From: Corynebacterium gottingense
GTDB taxonomy: Bacteria; Actinomycetota; Actinomycetes; Mycobacteriales; Mycobacteriaceae
Direction of reading: 5' to 3'
Assembly (NCBI RefSeq): GCF_003693265.1
Contig: NZ_RDRE01000003.1
Location: 1-64,000 of the forward strand
Length of the DNA: 64,000 nt
Shown here: one piece after another, positions 46,083-55,422 of the stretch
Numbering within the stretch: position 1 is the stretch's first letter
How the letters are laid out: each line of letters starts with the position of its first letter
Program-made: the position numbers and the translations under genes
Notes under the pieces: model-generated
Databases searched by the model: none
What the model saw: only the letters and a program-made list of their open reading frames with translations
Told to the model about the DNA's origin: nothing

Positions 46083-47348
46083 ATGCTTCGTTGGACTACC
46101 GCTGGGGAATCCCATGGACAAGCGCTGATCGCGCTCATTGAAAATATGCCCGCCGGAGTGCCGGTGACCCAGGAGGAGATCGGGCACCACCTCGCCCGCC
46201 GGCGGCTGGGATACGGCCGTGGCGCGCGCATGAAGTTTGAAGCGGACGAGCTGACGCTGCTCACAGGCATTTTGCACGGCAGAACGCTCGGCAGCCCAAT
46301 CGCAATTCAAATTGGCAATTCCGAGTGGGCGAAGTGGACGACGATCATGTCGCCGCACCCACTGGACATGGAAGACGACGAGGTGGCAAAGGCGATGTCG
46401 TCCGGGCGCGGGGCGCGCCTGACTCGCCCGCGCCCGGGCCACGCAGACTTTGCCGGCATGCTCAAGTATGGGTTCGATTCCGCTCGGCCGGTCCTGGAGC
46501 GCTCCTCCGCCCGCGAGACCGCGGCACGCGTCGCTGCGGCGACTGTCGCGCGCTCGCTGCTGCGCGAAACGTTGGGCGTCGAAGTGTTCTCGCACGTGAT
46601 CTCGATCGGCGAGTCTGCGCCGTACGCAGGCCCCGCGCCCACGTACGCGGACATTGATGCGATTGATGCGTCCCCGGTGCGCGCGTACTCCAAGGAGGCC
46701 GAAGAGGACATGGTGTCCTGCATCGAGGCGGCCAAGAAGTCCGGCGACACCCTAGGTGGCATCGTCGAGGTCATCGTGGATGGACTGCCCATCGGGCTCG
46801 GGTCCCACATTTCTGGTGACCACCGCCTGGACTCGCAGCTCGCTGCCGCGCTCATGGGGATCCAGTCGGTCAAGGGCGTGGAGATTGGCGACGGCTTCGA
46901 GGAAGCCCGTCGTCGCGGCTCCGAGGCCCACGACGAAATGGTGCGCGACGAGGACGGCGTGCACCGTCTGACCAACCGCGCGGGCGGCTTGGAGGGCGGC
47001 ATGACCAATGGCGAGCAGCTGCGCGTGCGTGCGGCGATGAAGCCGATCTCCACCGTCCCCCGAGCCCTGCAGACGGTCGACATGTCTACGGGCGAGGCCG
47101 CGACGGGCATTCACCAGCGCTCCGACGTGTGCGCCGTCCCCGCCGGCGGCGTGGTCGCCGAGGCTATGGTGGCGCTCGTGCTTGCGCGCGCGGTGCTGGA
47201 AAAGTTCGGCGGCGACAGCCTTGAGGAGACGAAGCGCAACATCGACGCGTACAACGAAGACGTGCGCCGCCGCCTCAATTTTGCAGACGGCGCGGTGCAT
47301 GAGGCGGCAGGAGAGAAGAAGGAAGGCAACGCCAATGACGTTCACTGA
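46083..47348 (+). CDS. aroC: Chorismate synthase
   Basis: The 421-aa FMN-dependent enzyme forms chorismate from EPSP, the last step of the shikimate pathway. Signatures are [54 protein letters not shown], the [18 protein letters not shown] loop, and [23 protein letters not shown]. No ribosome-binding site; ACAAT lies 7 bases before the ATG. The 3' end overlaps aroK by 14 bases. Confidence 0.96.
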   Translation: MLRWTTAGESHGQALIALIENMPAGVPVTQEEIGHHLARRRLGYGRGARMKFEADELTLLTGILHGRTLGSPIAIQIGNSEWAKWTTIMSPHPLDMEDDEVAKAMSSGRGARLTRPRPGHADFAGMLKYGFDSARPVLERSSARETAARVAAATVARSLLRETLGVEVFSHVISIGESAPYAGPAPTYADIDAIDASPVRAYSKEAEEDMVSCIEAAKKSGDTLGGIVEVIVDGLPIGLGSHISGDHRLDSQLAAALMGIQSVKGVEIGDGFEEARRRGSEAHDEMVRDEDGVHRLTNRAGGLEGGMTNGEQLRVRAAMKPISTVPRALQTVDMSTGEAATGIHQRSDVCAVPAGGVVAEAMVALVLARAVLEKFGGDSLEETKRNIDAYNEDVRRRLNFADGAVHEAAGEKKEGNANDVH

Positions 47349-47949
47349 GTCAGCGCAGGAGCGCGACGAAGCGACCACCCCCGAGCTGGATACCTCGCCG
47401 GATTCCCAGCCCACTGCGCAGGCCTCCGTCGTTGCGTCCGTCCCCAGGATCGTGCTGGTCGGCCCGCCGGGCGCCGGAAAATCGACGATCGGGCGCCGGA
47501 TTGCCAGCGCCCTGAACCTGCCGATCGTGGACTCTGATCTGCTCATCGAGCAATCCGAGGGCAAAGCCTGCGGGGAAATCTTCTCCGAGGTCGGTGAGGA
47601 GCGCTTCCGTGAGATCGAGGCAGGGTGCGTTGCACGCGCTCTCGCGACCGGCGGCGTAGTGAGCCTGGGCGGAGGGGCAATCCTCACCGCCTCGACGCGC
47701 CAGCTGCTGCAGCGCCACACGGTGGTGTGGATCGACGTGAGTGCGGAGGAGGGCATCCGCAGGACCGCGAACGAGACGTCGCGTCCAGTCCTCAACGCGG
47801 ACGACCCAGCGCAGCACTACCGCGACCTCCTGGCTACCCGCGAGCCGTTCTACCGTGAGGTTGCGGACTACCACGTTCGCACGGACCAGCGCCCCCCGCA
47901 GCGTGTGGTCGCGGAGATTCTGGGGATCATCGAGTCCTCGGAGGAGTAG
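47335..47949 (+). CDS. aroK: Shikimate kinase
   Basis: The 204-aa kinase phosphorylates shikimate. An N-terminal extension of about 37 residues (acidic, Ser/Thr/Ala-rich) precedes the P-loop GPPGAGKST (43-51). Asp pair DSDLLIE, RFREIE and the GGG loop ([11 protein letters not shown]) bind shikimate; RPVLN forms the lid. The ATG at 47335 has GAAGG upstream. The gene starts inside the end of aroC, which implies coupled translation. Confidence 0.94.
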   Translation: MTFTESAQERDEATTPELDTSPDSQPTAQASVVASVPRIVLVGPPGAGKSTIGRRIASALNLPIVDSDLLIEQSEGKACGEIFSEVGEERFREIEAGCVARALATGGVVSLGGGAILTASTRQLLQRHTVVWIDVSAEEGIRRTANETSRPVLNADDPAQHYRDLLATREPFYREVADYHVRTDQRPPQRVVAEILGIIESSEE

Positions 47950-48039
47950 GCGCGGACAAGCGCGTGCCGGAGCAGGCGCACGAGGGCATTCTGGGGAAGA
48001 ATCGGACCACACTCGCACCCGTCCACAAAGGAGCACACT

Positions 48040-49116
48040 ATGGCACACGTCGAGGTCACCGGGCCTTCGCCGTACACCATCCACATCGCGCACCGCATTA
48101 CTGATCAGGTCGCGCCTCGCGCCAAAGAGATTGGGGCGCGCAAGGTGGCGATCGTGCACCAGGCTGCGCTCAAGGCGGTGGCGCGTGGCATCGCGGGCGA
48201 CCTCGAAGCCGTGGGCGTTCAGCCGGTGATGGCGGAGATCCCGGATGCGGAGGCGGGCAAGTCCCTGGACACGGCAAGCACGCTGTGGGACCTCCTGGGT
48301 ACGAGCGGCTTCTCGCGCCAGGATGCGGTGATCGGCCTCGGCGGCGGCGCGGCAACAGACATTGCGGGTTTCGTCGCCGCGACGTGGATGCGAGGCATCA
48401 AGGTCATCCAGGTTCCGACCACGCTGCTCGCGATGGTGGACGCCGCTGTGGGCGGCAAGACCGGCATGAACACCGAGGTAGGGAAGAATCTAGTCGGCGC
48501 GTTCCATGAGCCGGACTCCGTGTTCATTGACCTCGAGCGGATCTTTACGCTGCCGGAGGAGGAGATCGTGTCCGGCTCCGCCGAGTTGGTCAAGACCGGT
48601 TTTATCGCGGACCCGAAGATCCTCGACCTCTACCGCGACGGCAGCGCCCGCGGTGAGTGGAATTGGGAGGAGCTCGTGCGGCGCTCCGTCGCCGTCAAGG
48701 CGGCCGTGGTTAGCCGCGACCTCACCGAATCCGGGCTGCGCGAAATCCTCAACTACGGGCACACGCTCGGCCACGCCCTCGAGCGTCGCGAGCAATACAC
48801 CTGGCGCCACGGCAACGCGGTCGGTGTCGGCATGATGTTTGCGGCGCACCTCGCGCACGAGCGCGGGCTTATCGACGCCACCCTGCTGGACCTCCACCGC
48901 GAGATCCTCACCCTTGTCGGCCTGCCCACGACGTACGAACCGGGCGCCTTCGACGAGCTATACGAGGCGATGACGCACGACAAGAAGAACCGCGACGGCC
49001 GCATCCGCTTCGTGGTGCTCAACGCCCTCGGCTCGTGCACGCGGCTCGAGGATGCAACCGTCGAGGAGATGCGCGCGGCGTATGACGCAATTTCCCAACC
49101 CACCCAGGAGGCGTAA
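48040..49116 (+). CDS. aroB: 3-dehydroquinate synthase
   Basis: The 358-aa NAD+- and metal-dependent enzyme converts DAHP to 3-dehydroquinate, an early shikimate step. It shows [68 protein letters not shown] and metal-site His in [12 protein letters not shown] and [17 protein letters not shown] precedes the ATG. Two bases separate its stop from aroQ. Confidence 0.96.
   Translation: MAHVEVTGPSPYTIHIAHRITDQVAPRAKEIGARKVAIVHQAALKAVARGIAGDLEAVGVQPVMAEIPDAEAGKSLDTASTLWDLLGTSGFSRQDAVIGLGGGAATDIAGFVAATWMRGIKVIQVPTTLLAMVDAAVGGKTGMNTEVGKNLVGAFHEPDSVFIDLERIFTLPEEEIVSGSAELVKTGFIADPKILDLYRDGSARGEWNWEELVRRSVAVKAAVVSRDLTESGLREILNYGHTLGHALERREQYTWRHGNAVGVGMMFAAHLAHERGLIDATLLDLHREILTLVGLPTTYEPGAFDELYEAMTHDKKNRDGRIRFVVLNALGSCTRLEDATVEEMRAAYDAISQPTQEA
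48867..48878 (+). repeat. GCTTATCGACGC motif (in aroB)
   Basis: Exact 12-mer coding Gly-Leu-Ile-Asp-Ala. Confidence 0.85.
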
Positions 49117-49118
49117 CT

Positions 49119-49556
49119 GTGAAAATTCTTGTGCTCAATGGCCCGAACCTCAACCGGCTCGGCAAGCGGCAGCCGGAGGTGTACGGGAGTGAGACGCTGG
49201 GGGACGTCGAGAAGCGGCTGCACGATCGCGCAGCCGAGCTCGGTGTGGAGGTCGAGGTGCGCCAGACCAACCAAGAGGGCGAGATGCTGGACTGGGTCCA
49301 CGAGGCTGCAGACAAACGCTGGCCCGTCATCATCAACCCGGGCGGGTGGACGCACACCTCGGTGGCGCTGCGCGATGCGCTCGTGGAGCTGACGGACCAT
49401 CGCGGGTTCATTGAGCTGCACATTTCCAACGTGCACGCGAGGGAGGAGTTCCGCCACCACTCGTACCTGTCGCCGATCGCGCGCGGTGTAATCGTAGGGC
49501 TTGGCACGCAGGGCTATCTGCTCGCCCTCGAATATTTTGCCAACAACGTAGAGTAG
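49119..49556 (+). CDS. aroQ: Type II 3-dehydroquinate dehydratase
   Basis: The 145-aa dodecamer-forming enzyme converts 3-dehydroquinate to 3-dehydroshikimate. It has [18 protein letters not shown] with catalytic Tyr22, [16 protein letters not shown], and the His-bearing [22 protein letters not shown] precedes the GTG start. It follows aroB and closes the aroC-aroK-aroB-aroQ group. Confidence 0.96.
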   Translation: MKILVLNGPNLNRLGKRQPEVYGSETLGDVEKRLHDRAAELGVEVEVRQTNQEGEMLDWVHEAADKRWPVIINPGGWTHTSVALRDALVELTDHRGFIELHISNVHAREEFRHHSYLSPIARGVIVGLGTQGYLLALEYFANNVE

Positions 49557-49590
49557 AACTTTCACGTACAACTCGCGTCAGGAGGAAAGA

Positions 49591-50682
49591 ATGTCACTGG
49601 CAGATACTCGTTTTGAAACCCGGCGCCGCAAGCTGGCCTCGAGCCTGGCGGCGCAGCGGATCGACGACATGTTGCTGACCCACCTGATCCACGTGCGCTA
49701 CTTCTCCGGCTTTACCGGCTCCAACGGCGCCCTGCTGGTGTCCAAGGACCGTACCGCGAAGGTGGCGACAGATGGACGCTACGCCACGCAGATTTCGGAA
49801 GAGGTCCCTGACGTCCCGGCAACGATCACCCGCAAGGTGGCCACCGAGCTGCTGGCGGGAGTGGTGGACGGCCACCGCGTGGGCTTCGAGGCCGACTACG
49901 TCAGCGTCTCCGAGCTGGAAGCGCTGCGCAAGGCCTGCCCGGAGGGCGTTACGCTGGTGCCCGTCAGTGGCGCGGTCGAGGAGATCCGCCTGCTCAAGGA
50001 CCAGCTCGAGCTGACCAGACTCGAGGAGGCGGCCGATTTGGCCACGCAGGCGCTCGAGCAGCTTATCGACGCCGGCGAGCTCGCCCCCGGGCGCACCGAA
50101 CGCGACGTCGCCGCGGACCTGGAGTACCGCATGCGCAAACTCGGCGCGGAGCGCCCCAGCTTTGACACCATCGTCGCCTCCGGGCCGAACTCTGCCAAGC
50201 CGCACCACGGCGCCGGCGAGCGGACGCTGGAAACGGGCGACCTGGTCACCATTGATTACGGCATGTTCCGACTCGGCTTCAACTCCGACATGACGCGCAC
50301 GTTCGCGCTGGGGGAGCCGAACGATTTCCTGCGGGAGATCTACGAGGTCACCCTGCAGTCCCAGCTCGCCGGCGTGCGCGCGGCGGTACCGGGGGCGAAG
50401 CTGGTCGACGTGGATGCCGCTTGCCGCGACGTGATCGAGGCTGCCGGGTACGGCGAATACTTTGTCCACTCCACCGGGCACGGCGTGGGCCTGGACGTCC
50501 ACGAGGCACCGTATGCAGCGAAGACCGGTAAGGGTACGCTGCAGGAAGGGATGACGTTGACCATTGAGCCGGGTATTTATGTCCCGGGGCGCGGCGGCGT
50601 GAGGATCGAGGATACCCTGTTCATTACCTCCGGCGCGCCGAAGGTGATCACGAAGTTCCCCAAGGACTTGACAGTGCTGTAG
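49591..50682 (+). CDS. pepQ: Xaa-Pro aminopeptidase (M24 family)
   Basis: The 363-aa cytosolic peptidase has a creatinase-like N-terminal domain and a pita-bread C-terminal domain with the five metal ligands: Asp in TIDYGMFRLGFNSD, Asp in DMTRTF, His in HSTGHGVGLDVHE, Glu in TIEPGIYVPG and Glu in GVRIEDTLF. It removes N-terminal residues preceding proline, or splits Xaa-Pro dipeptides. GGAGG is upstream. The position before efp is conserved in Actinobacteria. Confidence 0.92.
   Translation: MSLADTRFETRRRKLASSLAAQRIDDMLLTHLIHVRYFSGFTGSNGALLVSKDRTAKVATDGRYATQISEEVPDVPATITRKVATELLAGVVDGHRVGFEADYVSVSELEALRKACPEGVTLVPVSGAVEEIRLLKDQLELTRLEEAADLATQALEQLIDAGELAPGRTERDVAADLEYRMRKLGAERPSFDTIVASGPNSAKPHHGAGERTLETGDLVTIDYGMFRLGFNSDMTRTFALGEPNDFLREIYEVTLQSQLAGVRAAVPGAKLVDVDAACRDVIEAAGYGEYFVHSTGHGVGLDVHEAPYAAKTGKGTLQEGMTLTIEPGIYVPGRGGVRIEDTLFITSGAPKVITKFPKDLTVL
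50061..50072 (+). repeat. GCTTATCGACGC motif (in pepQ)
   Basis: Exact 12-mer coding Gln-Leu-Ile-Asp-Ala. Confidence 0.85.
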
Positions 50683-50716
50683 CATTGTTGTGTTTGCACA
50701 CTGTTGAACGCACTGT

Positions 50717-50745
50717 CTCAACATCGTTGAGCCACGCTTTGTGGC
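50717..50745 (+). promoter_or_regulatory. Two adjacent hairpins in the efp leader
   Basis: CTCAAC-ATC-GTTGAG is followed directly by GCCAC-GCTTT-GTGGC, in the 84-base gap between pepQ and efp. No T-run follows, and the second stem ends about 10 bases before the ribosome-binding site AAGAAAGG. Confidence 0.4.
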
Positions 50746-50766
50746 ACGCCAGAAGAAAGGTTTCAC

Positions 50767-51330
50767 GTGGCAACTACCGCCGATTTCAAGAACGGCCTCG
50801 TGCTCAAGAACGAGGGCAAGCTCCAGCAGATCATTGAGTTCCAGCACGTCAAGCCGGGTAAGGGCCCCGCATTCGTGCGCACGAAGCTCAAGGACGTTGT
50901 CACCGGCAAGACCGTTGACAAGACCTGGAATGCCGGTGTGAAGGTCGAGACCGCGACGGTGGACCGCCGCGACATGACCTACCTGTACAACGACGGCACG
51001 AGCTATGTCGTCATGGACGACAAGACCTTCGAGCAGTTCGAGCTGCCCGCTGACAAGTTCGGCGACGCGGCACGCTTCCTGCTGGAGAACATGCGCGTGC
51101 AGGTTTCTTTCCACGAGGGTGAGGCGCTGTTCGCCGAGCTGCCGATCTCCGTCGACCTCAAGGTCGAGCACACCGAGCCGGGCCTGCAGGGTGACCGCTC
51201 CTCCGGCGGCACCAAGCCGGCGACGCTGGAGACCGGTGCTGAGATCCAGGTTCCGCTGTTCCTGGAGACCGGCAACGTGGTCAAGGTGGACACTCGCACG
51301 GGTGAGTACCTCTCTCGCGTGAGCAACTAA
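50767..51330 (+). CDS. efp: Elongation factor P
   Basis: The 187-aa three-beta-barrel factor relieves ribosome stalling at consecutive prolines. It contains [18 protein letters not shown] with the tip Lys32, [25 protein letters not shown], and the C-terminal [24 protein letters not shown]. Modification of the Lys in this organism is unknown. GAAAGG precedes the GTG. The stop overlaps the nusB ATG by one base. Confidence 0.97.
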   Translation: MATTADFKNGLVLKNEGKLQQIIEFQHVKPGKGPAFVRTKLKDVVTGKTVDKTWNAGVKVETATVDRRDMTYLYNDGTSYVVMDDKTFEQFELPADKFGDAARFLLENMRVQVSFHEGEALFAELPISVDLKVEHTEPGLQGDRSSGGTKPATLETGAEIQVPLFLETGNVVKVDTRTGEYLSRVSN

Positions 51331-51959
51331 TGCCTGACTACAAACGCCACGGGGCGCGCTACCGCGCCCGCCGCCGCGCGGTGGACATCCTCTTTGAGGC
51401 CGAAACGCGCGACGTGGATCCGGTGGAAATTGTAGAAGACCGGGCGGAGCTGTCCCGAAACCCACAGAACTCGGTGGCGCCGGTGGCGGACTACACCCGC
51501 CAGATCATCTCCGGAGCCGCCGCGCAGCTCGACGACCTGGACGATGCCATTGAGCGCTACCTGGTGGATGACTGGGAGCTGTTCCGCTTGCCAGCCGTGG
51601 ATCGGCAGATCCTCCGCGTCTGTGCGTGGGAGATCATGTACAACGAGGACGTTGACGCGCCGATTTCCATTAAGGAAGGCGTGGAGATGGCGGCGGAGTA
51701 CTCCGGTGCGGCGGCGTCGCCGTACATCAACGTCGTGCTCGACGGTATCGCGCAGCGCGGCGCCCCGGAGGCACCGTTCGCCGACGACGCTGAGAGTGCT
51801 GTGGGCGCTGAGGGCGCCGAGGGTACCGAGGAAGCTGGTGTCGGCGAGCAGGAGGCAACGTCTGCCGATGATGCGCAGCGCGCCGTCACCGCTGTCGTCG
51901 CCGGCGCCGCGGTCCCGCCCGAATCGCGCTCCGCTGTCGCCGAGAAGCTGGAAAACTAG
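51330..51959 (+). CDS. nusB: Transcription antitermination factor NusB with long C-terminal tail
   Basis: The 209-aa protein has residues 1-150 as the NusB helical fold: [62 protein letters not shown], and [14 protein letters not shown]. It binds boxA RNA with S10 in rRNA antitermination. A tail of about 55 residues, acidic and Ala/Glu/Gly-rich ([14 protein letters not shown]), follows; such tails vary among corynebacteria. The TAATG overlap couples it to efp. Confidence 0.94.
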   Translation: MPDYKRHGARYRARRRAVDILFEAETRDVDPVEIVEDRAELSRNPQNSVAPVADYTRQIISGAAAQLDDLDDAIERYLVDDWELFRLPAVDRQILRVCAWEIMYNEDVDAPISIKEGVEMAAEYSGAAASPYINVVLDGIAQRGAPEAPFADDAESAVGAEGAEGTEEAGVGEQEATSADDAQRAVTAVVAGAAVPPESRSAVAEKLEN

Positions 51960-51968
51960 GCAGCAACG

Positions 51969-51998
51969 AGAAGAACGTGGAAGAACGTGGAAGAACGT
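51969..51998 (+). repeat. 10-bp tandem repeat (about three copies)
   Basis: AGAACGTGGA is present twice and then AGAACGTAAA, just after the nusB stop codon and leading directly into its terminator stem. Confidence 0.8.
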
Positions 51999-52028
51999 AA
52001 AGGTGTTCGCCGAAAGGCGGGCACCTTT
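51999..52028 (+). terminator. Terminator of efp-nusB
   Basis: A 13-bp stem AAAGGTGTTCGCC / GGCGGGCACCTTT (two G-U pairs) is closed by a GAAA tetraloop, with the A/T pairs at its base. Confidence 0.75.
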
Positions 52029-52029
52029 C

Positions 52030-52056
52030 GCTGTATCCTGCGTTGACAGATACAGC
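52030..52056. promoter_or_regulatory. Inverted repeat GCTGTATC-N11-GATACAGC before PPK2
   Basis: A perfect 8-bp dyad whose loop contains TTGACA (52043-52048), a consensus -35 hexamer. It could be an operator over the ppk2 promoter; no matching -10 box is obvious. Confidence 0.4.
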
Positions 52057-52084
52057 ACCGTAGGGGAGCAACACAGGAGGAACC

Positions 52085-52927
52085 ATGTCCAAGGTGACGA
52101 TCGAAGACGCGAAGTCGTTCATGGTCGGGCCCAACTTTCAACTCGACGATGTCGACTCGGCCGCCACCCCAGGCGTGTCCGACGTGGACGACGCGTTCAA
52201 CGCGTACGACGATGAGCTGAGCGAGCTCCACAAGCTGCTCTTTGCCAACGGCCGCGCGGGAAACGAGGACGCCGGTTCGGTCCTCTTGGTGTTGCAAGGA
52301 ATGGACACGTCCGGCAAGGGCGGCCTCATCCGGCACGTGGTGGGGCAGACAATGGATCCCCAGGGCGTCCACATTCAGGCGTTTGGCAAGCCGACCGAGG
52401 AGGAGGCAGAGCACGACTTCCTCTGGCGTTTCTACCCGCACCTGCCCGAGCCGGGCGGGGTCAGCGTTTTCGACCGTTCACACTACGAGGACGTGCTGGT
52501 GCAGCGCGTGAAGCAGATGGCGCCGCCGGAGGAAATCGAGCGCCGCTACGGCGCGATCGTGGACTTTGAAAGGGAGGCGGCCGCCCGCGGCACCAAGATC
52601 ATCAAGGTGATGCCGCACATTTCCCGCGATTTCCAGGCGGAAAACTTGAAAGACCGCATCGAGCGGGCGGACAAGCACTGGAAGTACAACCCGGGCGATA
52701 TTGATGACCGCAGATTGTGGTCGCAGTACATGGCCGCCTACCAAATCGCGCTGACCAGGACCTCGACGGATGAGGCCCCCTGGTACTGCATCCCCTCCGA
52801 CAACAAGAAGTATTGCCGTGCCGTGGTCAAAACCTTGCTTGTCGACGCCCTCGCGTCCCTCGACCTCACGTGGCCGGAAGCCACCTTTGACAAGGACGAG
52901 GAACTCAAGCGCCTCGCCGAGTCCTAG
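52085..52927 (+). CDS. ppk2: Polyphosphate kinase 2 family protein
   Basis: The 280-aa P-loop kinase has Walker A LQGMDTSGKGG, then QGVHIQAFGKPTEEEAEHDFLWR, and Walker B/lid VSVFDRSHYEDVLVQRV, with IIKVMPHISRDFQAENLKDRI and DNKKYCRAVV near the end. PPK2 enzymes move phosphate between polyphosphate and nucleotides; this length and motif set fit the class I/III single-domain type, and direction or nucleotide preference cannot be read from the sequence. GGAGG precedes the ATG. The stop overlaps the convergent YbjN gene. Confidence 0.92.
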   Translation: MSKVTIEDAKSFMVGPNFQLDDVDSAATPGVSDVDDAFNAYDDELSELHKLLFANGRAGNEDAGSVLLVLQGMDTSGKGGLIRHVVGQTMDPQGVHIQAFGKPTEEEAEHDFLWRFYPHLPEPGGVSVFDRSHYEDVLVQRVKQMAPPEEIERRYGAIVDFEREAAARGTKIIKVMPHISRDFQAENLKDRIERADKHWKYNPGDIDDRRLWSQYMAAYQIALTRTSTDEAPWYCIPSDNKKYCRAVVKTLLVDALASLDLTWPEATFDKDEELKRLAES

Positions 52928-53382
52928 TCGCGGTTCTCGCGGGCCTGCGTCATTTCGTCGACAAGCGCGCGCATGGCGTCCTGGGCCTGCAAGACGCCGT
53001 CGATACTCAGCTTGAGCGCGCTTTGCAGCTGTTCGTCGGTCATGCCGGCTGCGACCTGGGTCTCCGATTCGGTGCGCACGATGAGCGTGTCGGCCTTGTT
53101 GACCACGAGCGCGCGTGCGTCGAGGAAGGTCGAGTTCACCTGGTTCGCGGCGAGATAAACCGTGGGGTCGGGGCTGTCCGCCGGGGTCTCGGTCGACGCA
53201 TCCGCGCGGATGATCGCCACGGAGTCCAGCAGGACGAAGAGGACGTTGAACCCGTTGAGGTTGGCCACCGCGGCGCGGCCGCTGGCGTCGGGTTCGATCG
53301 TGACACCGTGCGCGCTCATCGCATCGGCGATGCGATCAATGGTTACGAGCGAGGTGTAGGTTTGTGTGTCTTTAGTGCTCAT
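52924..53382 (-). CDS. YbjN-domain protein (second of a pair)
   Basis: The 152-aa cytosolic protein contains TSLVTIDRIADAMSAHGVTI, GFNVLFVLLDSVAIIRADAST and VNSTFLDARALVVNKADTLIVRTESETQVAAGMTDEQLQSALKLSIDGVLQAQDAMRAL. This alpha/beta pattern with a terminal helix is that of YbjN/type III secretion chaperone-like domains. No catalytic residues are evident. Its start overlaps the end of the other YbjN gene by 11 bases, so the two are co-translated and may form a heteromer. Confidence 0.75.
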   Translation of the reverse strand: MSTKDTQTYTSLVTIDRIADAMSAHGVTIEPDASGRAAVANLNGFNVLFVLLDSVAIIRADASTETPADSPDPTVYLAANQVNSTFLDARALVVNKADTLIVRTESETQVAAGMTDEQLQSALKLSIDGVLQAQDAMRALVDEMTQARENRD

Positions 53383-53929
53383 TGTGCGGGTCCTCCCATG
53401 TAACCAGGGTCGGGAACGAGGTGGCCAGGAAATCGAACGCCTGCAGCACGACGTCGATGGAGCTCATGATGAACGCGCCGAGCTGGTTGTGCGACGCGCC
53501 GTGGGTAATGTCCATCGAGCGCACCGCGCTGATCGCAATGTGGTCCTCGCCCTGCTCGAAGAAGCGGAGCGTGGGGGCGAAGTGGGTCTGGTTGTGCTCG
53601 TTGGTGGCGAGCAGGATGTGGGAGGCCATGTCCTTGGGGATCTCGCCGCGCCACAGGGATTCGAACACCAGGTGATCCTGGTCGATCGCCACGACGATCG
53701 CGGCGTTGACGAATCCGGACAGCAGGGTGCCGTTTTCTACGCGGTACTCCAGGTTTTCCGCCTTGAAGATCTCCTCCACCGCTTCAATGGTCACGGGGTG
53801 CAGCTGGTTGGCGGGGTCTGCCTGCGCGTCGGCGTTGACCTTGGCAACGGTGTCTTCGTCCGGCGTGGGCGGGATCGTCGCCTCTCCGCCGGTCTGGTCG
53901 GGTGCGTGTTCGTTGTTAGTCACACGCAC
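53372..53929 (-). CDS. YbjN-domain protein (first of a pair)
   Basis: The 185-aa protein is like the downstream one in build: HPVTIEAVEEIFKAENLEYRVENGTLLSGFVNAAIVVAIDQDHLVFESLWRGE, then HILLATNEHNQTHFAPTLRFFEQGEDHIAISAVRSMDITHGASHNQLGAFIMSSIDVVLQAFDFLATSFP. The first 35 residues are acidic and look disordered. Function unknown; related proteins in corynebacteria occur as tandem pairs. Confidence 0.75.
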   Translation of the reverse strand: MRVTNNEHAPDQTGGEATIPPTPDEDTVAKVNADAQADPANQLHPVTIEAVEEIFKAENLEYRVENGTLLSGFVNAAIVVAIDQDHLVFESLWRGEIPKDMASHILLATNEHNQTHFAPTLRFFEQGEDHIAISAVRSMDITHGASHNQLGAFIMSSIDVVLQAFDFLATSFPTLVTWEDPHNEH

Positions 53930-53947
53930 GACTGTACCTGGTAGCGC

Positions 53948-55282
53948 CTACGCCTCGAGGAGGTCCTCGCGTCCCAGCTCGTGGTCCAGCGCGGAGCGCA
54001 GCGTGGGGTAGCGCTGCACCCAGCCGCGCTGGCGAGCGACCGCCGCGTCCACCCGCTGGTCCGCGAGCGCAAGCTCGTCGGCTCCCTCCGAGCCGAGCAG
54101 CAGTTTTGGCCCGAAGGTCGGGATGGGCAGGACGTCGGGGCGCCGGAGGACCTCCGCGAGGGTGGCGGACATCTCCGCGTTTGTGACGGGCTGCGCGGCC
54201 GTCGCGTTCACCGGTCCAGACACCGTGTGATCCAGGAGCGCGCGAACGTAGGTGTCCGTGAGGTCGTCGAGGCTCACCCAGGACAGCCAGAACTCGCCGC
54301 TGCCAAATCGGGCGCCGAGCCCCGCCGAAACGCTCGCCTTGAGCACGGGAAGGAGTCCGCCCGCTCCAGACAGTGCGAGACCGGTGCGGATCTGCACAGT
54401 GCGCAGCCCCTCTACGCGGGCCGCCTCTTCCCACGCCTGGCAGACCTCGGCGAGGAAGCCGGTGCCAACGGGGGCGTCCTCGGTGTGAGGGGAGCCGCCC
54501 GCCTCGGTGCCGTAGTACCCGACGGCGGAGGCGGAGATGAACGTGCGCACGCCCGACTCCGCGGCGAGTGCGGCGAGCTTCCGCGTCGGGGCGACGCGCG
54601 AGTCCCAGATCCGGCGCTTCTTCGCATCGGTGAAGCGGCCCATGATCGATTCGCCTGCCGGGTGGATTACCGCGTCGACCCCCTCGAGCAGGTCGGGGTG
54701 CGGGTTGTCCGGGTCCCACTGGCGCTCGCCGGGGCCGGCGGTGTGGCGGACCAGCGGGATGACGGTGTGGCCCAGGGTGGTCAGTTGCGTGTGGAGGTGG
54801 GTACCCACCAGCCCGCTCGAGCCGGTGAGGGCGATGACGAGGGGCGCCGAAGCAGGCAGTGATTGCGCGAAGGCGATGTCGCCGACCAGCTGCCGCTGGC
54901 GGTAGGCAAACGCCGGGGTGAGCAGCGGGGCGGGGGTGGGGGTAGACACGGCGTCGAGAAGCACTGTGCTTCCAGCGTCCTCGACTGAGTCCCGGAACGT
55001 GTGACGGTGGCGCCATTTGGTCAGTGCGCGCACCGGCTGGTTGGCGGCGACATCCTCAAACGAGTGGGCGAACTCGTACCCGGAGTGTTGGTGCTGTGCC
55101 ACCCACCGCTGGCCTGCGGGGAGGGCAAAGACGGTGGTTCCGGAGCGAAGCGATGCGGCCTCGGACGCCACTGTCATGGGCAGAAACGGCGGGGTGAGCC
55201 GGGTGACCGCCCCCGGGCGCGCGTGCCAATTCCACACCTCGAGGCGGGGTGCGGGGACGGTGTGCTCTGCGGTGATTCCCAT
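53948..55282 (-). CDS. SRPBCC domain fused to a TIGR01777-type epimerase
   Basis: The 444-aa protein has an N-terminal ligand-binding SRPBCC-like domain (residues 1 to about 145, ITAEHTVPAPRLEVWNWHARPGAVTRLTPPF). An SDR39U1/YfcH-type NAD(P)-binding domain follows: LVIALTGSSGLVGTHLHTQLTTLGH (Gly-rich loop near 150-160), GVDAVIHPAGESIMGRFTDAKKRRIWDSRVAPTRKL, ISASAVGYYGTE with Ser/Tyr and PVNATAAQPVTNAEMSATLAEVL. The substrate is unknown. The fused form is common in Corynebacterium. It has the opposite orientation to pyrR, with a dyad between them. Confidence 0.85.
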   Translation of the reverse strand: MGITAEHTVPAPRLEVWNWHARPGAVTRLTPPFLPMTVASEAASLRSGTTVFALPAGQRWVAQHQHSGYEFAHSFEDVAANQPVRALTKWRHRHTFRDSVEDAGSTVLLDAVSTPTPAPLLTPAFAYRQRQLVGDIAFAQSLPASAPLVIALTGSSGLVGTHLHTQLTTLGHTVIPLVRHTAGPGERQWDPDNPHPDLLEGVDAVIHPAGESIMGRFTDAKKRRIWDSRVAPTRKLAALAAESGVRTFISASAVGYYGTEAGGSPHTEDAPVGTGFLAEVCQAWEEAARVEGLRTVQIRTGLALSGAGGLLPVLKASVSAGLGARFGSGEFWLSWVSLDDLTDTYVRALLDHTVSGPVNATAAQPVTNAEMSATLAEVLRRPDVLPIPTFGPKLLLGSEGADELALADQRVDAAVARQRGWVQRYPTLRSALDHELGREDLLEA

Positions 55283-55320
55283 GGTCGCTGCTCCGTGCCT
55301 GTGTTTGCAGATCTGGTGCT

Positions 55321-55337
55321 AGACTGAGTGTCAGTCT
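55321..55337. promoter_or_regulatory. Dyad AGACTGA-GTG-TCAGTCT between epimerase and pyrR
   Basis: A perfect 7-bp inverted repeat with a 3-base centre, 38 bases upstream of the epimerase start and overlapping TAGACT, a -10-like hexamer. It is a likely operator for one of the two divergent units. Confidence 0.5.
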
Positions 55338-55422
55338 CCACCCTAGGCGCTGACGCGCCCAGGGGTATTTGAGAAGACGGCACATTGTGAATATTGCAAG
55401 CACCAGACAAGCATCCTTTAAA

